Source: Incurvaria masculella
Lineage: Eukaryota > Arthropoda > Insecta > Lepidoptera > Incurvariidae
Length of the DNA: 64,000 nucleotides
Assembly: GCA_946894095.1 (NCBI GenBank)
Contig: OX335642.1
Coordinates: forward strand, 26,299,021-26,363,020
Reading direction: 5' to 3'
Every line of letters starts with the position of its first letter. The stretch's first letter is position 1. This document shows positions 58,674-64,000 of this stretch, one piece after another. The notes under the pieces are model-generated. The model ran no database searches. It saw nothing but the letters and a program-made list of their open reading frames with translations, and had not been told where the DNA came from. Both the position numbers and the translations under genes were made by a program.

Positions 58674-58862
58674 GACGCATCATTAAGTCCAAAAAGCACA
58701 AGGTCAAAAACCCACACCGTCCAAAATACTTACGAATACGGATATTTTTAATTGGGTTAGGTTAGATTATATGCATTTTATAATACACACGAAAAATATA
58801 TATGTACTTTTGGACGTTCTGGGTTTTGGACCTTATGCTTTTTGGACTTCATGAAGGCGACA
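58674..58862. mobile_element. MITE with AAGTCCAAAAAGCA inverted repeats, copy 1
   Basis: GACGCATCATTAAGTCCAAA then AAGCACAAGGTCAAAAACCC pairs with the right end read backwards (TTCATGAAGTCCAAAAAGCA). The centre has GGGTTAGGTTAG, two units of the TTAGG repeat. Confidence 0.85.
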
Positions 58863-59756
58863 CATTTAAATGATATATTTTTTATAATTTCAATATTTTA
58901 TTGAACATAAGAATCTGTATGTATTTTTTACTGTACAGGTTAATTTTACAAGTGTGTCGTCATAGCCAAATCTGAAACTAGAAGAAATAGCGAAAACACT
59001 TTAAGGAGGCACGAGGCCGATTTTGATAAAACCTATAATTGCATTTTTAGATTCTTGAAATCACATTTTTTCTAGCCGGAAAAAATGCAGCCTTAGCCTA
59101 TAGTGTCGCCTATAAGGAATAAATTCCGTGAAGTAATCTTATAAATACGGCAAAGTGAATGAAAGTGTTGACTTTTAATTAACTGATTACACACACACTC
59201 ACATACACTCTTACCTTTGTACACCCACACACCCACGCCTATTACATAACATAGTGCTTTGCTACCGTCTGCTAAGTTCAACGGAACGTTGTGCAGAATC
59301 GTATTCTTTTGCAGGATGTAGGAAATTTAATAATACAGTTATAGTTTTTATCAAAATCGGCCTAGTAACTACTTTCAGTATTTTTCGTTATCTATAATAT
59401 AAAAATGAATCGCAAAATGTGTTGGTAAGCGCATAACTCAACAACGCCTGGACCAATTTGGCCAAATCTTTTTTTTAAATGTTCGTTGAAGTTCAAGGAT
59501 GGTTTTTACGGCGAGAAAAATTAGAATTATTGCTGGAAAAACCCTAAAAATAGCCCTTTTCTTTTTCCCATACAAATGATTTGTAACTAAATCGTAGTCA
59601 ATTTGAGCTTTATTGCTATGGTATAAAGTTCATATTAAATTACAAGCACTCACAGTTGTCTAAGTAATGTAGGTGTGTTCCTAACGTCAAAGATCATATC
59701 TATCAAAACAATGTGCGTGTGTGCGTTGGAGCACAGAATACATATCCAGGCCTGAT

Positions 59757-60217
59757 CACCCATACTAATATTATAAATTCGAAAGCAATTCCGTATGTCT
59801 CTTATTGAGTTCTGCACGCCTAAACCGCTGAACAAATTTGATTAATTTCGGTATAGAGATAGTCTGGACCACGCAGGAGGACAGGACATAGGCTACCTTT
59901 TGTGAAAAATCTAACTCGAAGGCGCTGAAATAGGAGATTAAAGTTTGTATGAGGAACTCATATAATAGCCAGGAAATAATTCGGCCCGAAAATGCTTTTT
60001 TTTTTAAATAGCCACCAAATGTCAACGAAGCTCTAAATGGGAATTATTGGATGTTTCTCATTAAATCATGCCATTTCATCTCAAAAGAGCTTGATTAAAT
60101 TTGGTAGATGGATACATTGTCCTGGACCAGTTTGACCATTGAGCCATGTGGGCTACTTTTTATCCATGAAATAATTTAGCCGACACTAACCCGAGCGGAG
60201 CCGGGTACCGCAGCTAG
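59757..60217 (+). mobile_element. Helitron-like element with CAGCTAG|T end
   Basis: It starts CCATACTAATATTATAAATT, has the phrases CACGCCTAAACCGCTGAACA and GGACATAGGCTACCTTTTGT, and ends GAGCCGGGTACCGCAGCTAG|T. It is a well-known kind of lepidopteran repeat. The CTAG|T end and TC-like start suggest a Helitron, though a LINE tail cannot be excluded. No ORF. Confidence 0.55.
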
Positions 60218-61159
60218 TTTCTTATAGTTTTGGATTTGGCCATGAAAGCACACTTGAAAAATTCACCTGTATAATATCAATATGGAAAAATATAAAAAAA
60301 AAAACAATTAGGTATAAGAATAAAAACAAACAAAAATTGAGAAATTAATCATATTTTGTTATCTGAGATATTGCCATAAAAGATAATTCATACAATAATC
60401 GAAATTATTTTTAGAGAAATAGATGTTCCTCGTAATCTAAATTAAATAAATACATGACAGAAAAAAAACAACAGGACAATTTTGGAATGAGACAACCTTT
60501 TTTTAGAAACATTTCTATAATTATATAACAAATAAGTTTATTTACTAATTTTGATAAAATATAAGTATTATAGTTTTTGACAGGAATTTTGGATGCAAAG
60601 CAAATACATGTTCTGTATTGCCCTCCTTATTAAAAAGGAGGCACATATGTAGTTACCGACTTTTGAATAAGGAGGGCAGTGTAGGTACAGTAGGAGACAG
60701 ATCAAAGTGTACATTTACACGCAAAGTATACATTCAAACCTTATCAAATATTACGAGCATAAAGAAACATCGTACAATTCAGACAACATTCAACTGGAAG
60801 TGGATTTGACTGTCTCCTACTACAAATTGTTAAGATTCTACATTGTTCCTCAATATAATATATTTCTACTTAAACCCAATAAACCCAAATTAAGGTGGGC
60901 ACGTAAGCATTAGAAAATTCAAACGGTAGTTTACTAATCATTAGAAAACCACTGTTTAATTTTACTTGATATTTGGTATCCAATATCAGATAACAAAAAT
61001 CTGTGTTGGCATGTTAATTTTTTTCGATAAATGTATTCTACAAACCACAGAGAAAACAAGATGTCTATGAAGATTTTCTTTTCACTTCTATGGTTGACTT
61101 TTCAAAATAACAAAACTGAGCAGACACAGATCTTTGTTGCCTGATATAAGTTATATAAA
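60218..61159. other. No gene seen
   Basis: AT-rich. At 60619-60631 and 60666-60678, TGCCCTCCTTATT and its reverse complement form a short hairpin. Short open frames here have no features. Confidence 0.45.
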
Positions 61160-61483
61160 AACCGGCCAAGTGCGAGTCGGACTCGCACACGAAGGGTTCC
61201 GTACCATCGTAAAAAAATGTATGCAAAAAATCACGTTTTTTGTATGGGGACCCCCTTTAATTTTAATTATTTCTTAATCTTACCTATTTGTTGTTATAGC
61301 GGCAAAATAAATACACACTCTGTGAAAATTTCAGCTGTCTATCTGTTACGGTTACTGAGATACAGCCCTGTGACAGACGGACAGACGGACGGACGGACGG
61401 ACGGACGGACGGACGGACGGACGGACAGCTGAGGCTTAGTAATAGGGTTCCGTTTTCACCCTTTGGGTACGGAACCCTAAAAA
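61160..61483 (+). mobile_element. CCGGCCAAGTGCGAG-type element with expanded (GGAC)n
   Basis: It is the same as 45799-46091, but with a longer tetranucleotide run of about eleven GGAC units at 61381-61429. The ends are AACCGGCCAAGTGCGAGTCG and GGGTACGGAACCCTAAAAA. Confidence 0.8.
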
Positions 61484-61752
61484 TATCAATGAATCGGTTG
61501 AAATCGGTTTTCAAATATTAAGTCGCCTACGTTTGTATTAGCAGCATAGCTTACGGCTCGCCGTAGCAAACAAAAACAGGTATTTGAATGACTCCTAAAT
61601 GGAAGAACAATATTTTTATTTTAAAATATTATCATTGATTTTATTTTGTGTAAGAGAAATAAAAATGTAATAGTAAACTAATGGAAGCCACTGCGGTGCT
61701 TGCATGGAAATATTGACCTTAGGTCATAATTGGTAATAAGGGATTACACTTT

Positions 61753-61826
61753 TATTTGCATGGGTCGGATGTGCATTTTGACCTGGGCCACCCCATGTCA
61801 AAATGCACATCCGACCCATGCAAATA
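61753..61826. repeat. Perfect 30-bp hairpin
   Basis: The arm 61753-61782 (TATTTGCATGGGTCGGATGT then GCATTTTGAC) is the exact reverse complement of 61797-61826, with a 14-base GC-rich loop (CTGGGCCACCCCAT). About 40 bases upstream is TGACCTTAGGTCA, itself a palindrome. Confidence 0.95.
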
Positions 61827-62378
61827 TTCTTGGTTACAACATACAAAAATTAATGGACTTTGAGGCATATATTGATAAGGAATGGTATGTTGGTTTTTGA
61901 AAAGCATTAGGAAGTTTTACAACCATGAATAGTGCTATAAACAAGAAAATCGTAAAAGAGCCAACGTAGTGTCTCTGTTTCAGATGAGGTAAAAATGCTT
62001 TTGTATGTCGGGCTGTTAAGAACGGCAGGTTTGAAAACCGCTATTCCAATTAAATTGATATTTAATATCTAATATCAGGCACCAAATATCTGTGTCTGCA
62101 CGCATTAGTTTTTTTGAAAAATTTAAACCGATTGAAATGAAACCAAAAAGAAAATGTTCATACGAATTTAGTTTTATCTGTGGTTTGACCCAGAATACAT
62201 TTACCGGGAAAAAAAAGACAGCCAATTTTTTTAAAAATGTCAAATGTTCAAAAAGACAGACTCGCGAGTCAGAGAGCGAGTCAGAGAGCCATTAGTTTTA
62301 TAATGAATTCGTGGCTTAAAATAGGCCTGTACACATCAGAGACTACAAACGTAGTTAACTAATCATAAATCTTCTTAA

Positions 62379-62644
62379 GCGGGGCTTACGCGAACAATTT
62401 TGAAGAAAGATAACTTTTGAAAAACCTGTCGATGTGATCAGTGTTGTGAGTAGGGACATCCCTAGCAATTACTTAAATATAAATGTGAGGGTAGTTGGTG
62501 AAACTGCACGAACTACTCGGTGGCGAAGGCGAGCTGCTTCAGTTCTCCCGTGACCACGATTGGATGCAACTCCTTTCGAAACATCGGGTTTAAGAAAGGT
62601 ATTTAAAAGTTATCTTTCTTCAAAATTGTTCGCGTAAGCCCCGC
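62379..62644. mobile_element. TTAA-flanked MITE with perfect inverted repeats
   Basis: TTAA|GCGGGGCTTACGCGAACA then ATTTTGAAGAAAGATAACTTTT is repeated without mismatch in reverse at the right end, over about 42 bases. TTAA lies on both sides (62375, 62645). The 266-bp element has no ORF. The perfect ends suggest a young copy. Confidence 0.9.
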
Positions 62645-63370
62645 TTAAGAACATTAATAATGTAGTTAACTAATCATTTGAAAACCACTGTTCCAATTTA
62701 CTTGACATTTGATATCTATTAATAGGCCAAATGTATCTATCTTTGTCTGCATGTCTACACAGTACATTTATTCACAGACAAAACAAAATGTGTATGAACA
62801 TTATAATTTAGCTTTCATTCGATTCTGTTTATATTTATCAAAAGATATTTTTTTTCCGAAGCTGTACATTCGAAGTGCCCCACGTGACATGGAGCAAACG
62901 TTTATATGTCACATTGTATAAGACTGCTGCACCGCTTCACCAGGCCCGGCGCTGCAGGTCAGGACGGTACCACCTCCTCTCCAGCACTTCAGCTGCTTTG
63001 AAGAGATCCGGAAAAAAGTAGAAAGGACATATCAGGGCTTTAAAGTTTGTAATTTAGTAAATAAAGGGAATTATCGTAACGCATGAATTAAGGAATGCAT
63101 GTCTGCAGATGCCCATACATACATAGACATAGGACAACTTAAATACATACACATATTTCATTACACATTATTTTATACAGGGTTCAAATGAATAAAGTAA
63201 AACTCAATGATAAAAAAAGCACATTCATATAATAAGCATATAACATGAAACATGTATGTCTGAAGATATTTTACTGAGATTATTTGTGATGAAGGAAAAT
63301 AAAGAGATTCTAGTAATGGTAAACATGGTATGGTAAGATGTGCTGAGTTTGGCAAATCAGAATAAAGGAG
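62645..63370. other. No gene seen
   Basis: AT-rich with one GC-richer part at about 62930-62990. The short frames are unremarkable. Confidence 0.45.
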
Positions 63371-63593
63371 GACGCATCATAAAGTCCAAAAAGCACAAGG
63401 TCCAAAACCCATACCATCCAAAATACTGACGAATACAGATATTTTTAATTGGGTTAGGTTAGGTTAGTTCAGGTTAGGTCAGTTTAGGTTAGGTTAGGTT
63501 AGATTACATGCATTTTATAACACACAAGAAAAATACATACTTTTGGACGCTCTGGGTTTTGGACCTTACGCTTTTGGACTTTATGAAGGCGAC
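63371..63593. mobile_element. MITE with AAGTCCAAAAAGCA inverted repeats and expanded TTAGG repeats, copy 2
   Basis: It has the same ends as 58674-58862. The centre (about 63451-63505) has expanded into roughly ten TTAGG-type units, some altered (for example GTTCAGG, GTCAG). TTAGG is the insect telomere repeat (established). Confidence 0.88.
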
Positions 63594-63659
63594 CCGAATA
63601 AAGAACACAAGAAACAACAACTCTCAACATGACCCGCTTAAAACATGAAAGATCATGTT

Positions 63660-63775
63660 CATAAAGTGAAGGTCCTGGCAGGGCACATAATTCCTTCGGA
63701 ATTGCGATGTGTCAGGCTAATATCATAACAGAGGGTGTGGGATTCGCCATCCTTGTCATTATATAAAAAACTCCT
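63660..63775 (+). repeat. SINE tail fragment
   Basis: AAGGTCCTGGCAGGGCACAT, GGCTAATATCATAACAGAGG and CGCCATCCTTGTC match the SINE tail. It ends in a short A-run. Confidence 0.65.
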
Positions 63776-63859
63776 AAGTACCTATTAAGATACACCTATT
63801 TTAACAGAAGCAGATGAACTTAAATAACCATGGTTTCAACAAGAGGTTAAACGTAGCCC

Positions 63860-63998
63860 TAGCTCAACAGAATCCAGTTCAATTAGGCCGTCTTCAAATT
63901 ACATATAGTTCAATGTAGCCGCGCAGAAATAATATTCAGTTTAATGTTGGCGTGCTCAAATAACATAATTTCAATGCAAGAATGCTTATATCACATGC
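63860..63998. repeat. Degenerate tandem repeat derived from the SINE body
   Basis: Four diverged units of about 31 bp carry versions of AGTTCAATGTAGCCGTGC, a phrase found once in each SINE. The array reaches close to the end of the window. Confidence 0.6.
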
Positions 63999-64000
63999 AT

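Noticed and set aside
61381..61429. CRISPR-like or regulatory array at the GGAC run
   Set aside because: It is a simple tetranucleotide run within a known-type interspersed element, and shorter in the other copies.

Overview
The window is a piece of a lepidopteran (moth or butterfly) nuclear genome. It is AT-rich with few genes, carries several repeat families typical of moths and butterflies, has insect-type TTAGG repeats inside a small transposon, and holds two insect gene families, a Dpr-type immunoglobulin gene and a 7tm_6 odorant receptor. The species cannot be told from the sequence.

The main gene runs on the + strand from at least 6153 to 40222. It is the 3' part of a Dpr-family (zig-8-like) two-Ig cell-surface protein. 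Three coding exons can be joined with matching splice phases: 6153-6330 (first half of Ig domain 2), 19021-19157 (second half of Ig2 with the D-G-Y-C motif) and 40137-40222 (short C-terminal tail and stop). The exons for the signal peptide and Ig1 are not seen and should lie upstream of the window. The introns of about 12.7 kb and 21 kb are filled with transposons. Both Ig2 half-exons have been locally copied. A 147-bp partial copy follows the first half, and four extra 210-bp copies precede the second half. Two of these are almost identical to each other and still open, and one is split by a SINE.

The second intron carries a 6.2-kb tandem duplication (26781-32980 and 32983-39182). Its right breakpoint falls inside a mariner transposase gene, so the upstream mariner is cut and the downstream one (38279-39562) is complete with an intact 341-residue ORF. 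That mariner sits inside a TTAA-flanked MITE, which itself sits inside a SINE. A third mariner (52863-54142, minus strand) is full length but has one nonsense codon near its start.

From 40.2 kb to the end the window is mostly intergenic. It includes a fold-back element built from repeated ACGTATAAT motifs, several MITEs with long inverted repeats, a tRNA-like inverted pair, two tandem repeats, and an odorant receptor gene starting at 55277. The receptor has two good exons and a doubtful third, which may mean it is decaying. Most of the 64 kb is explained by mobile elements, and no bacterial-style operons, CRISPR arrays or functional RNA genes were seen.
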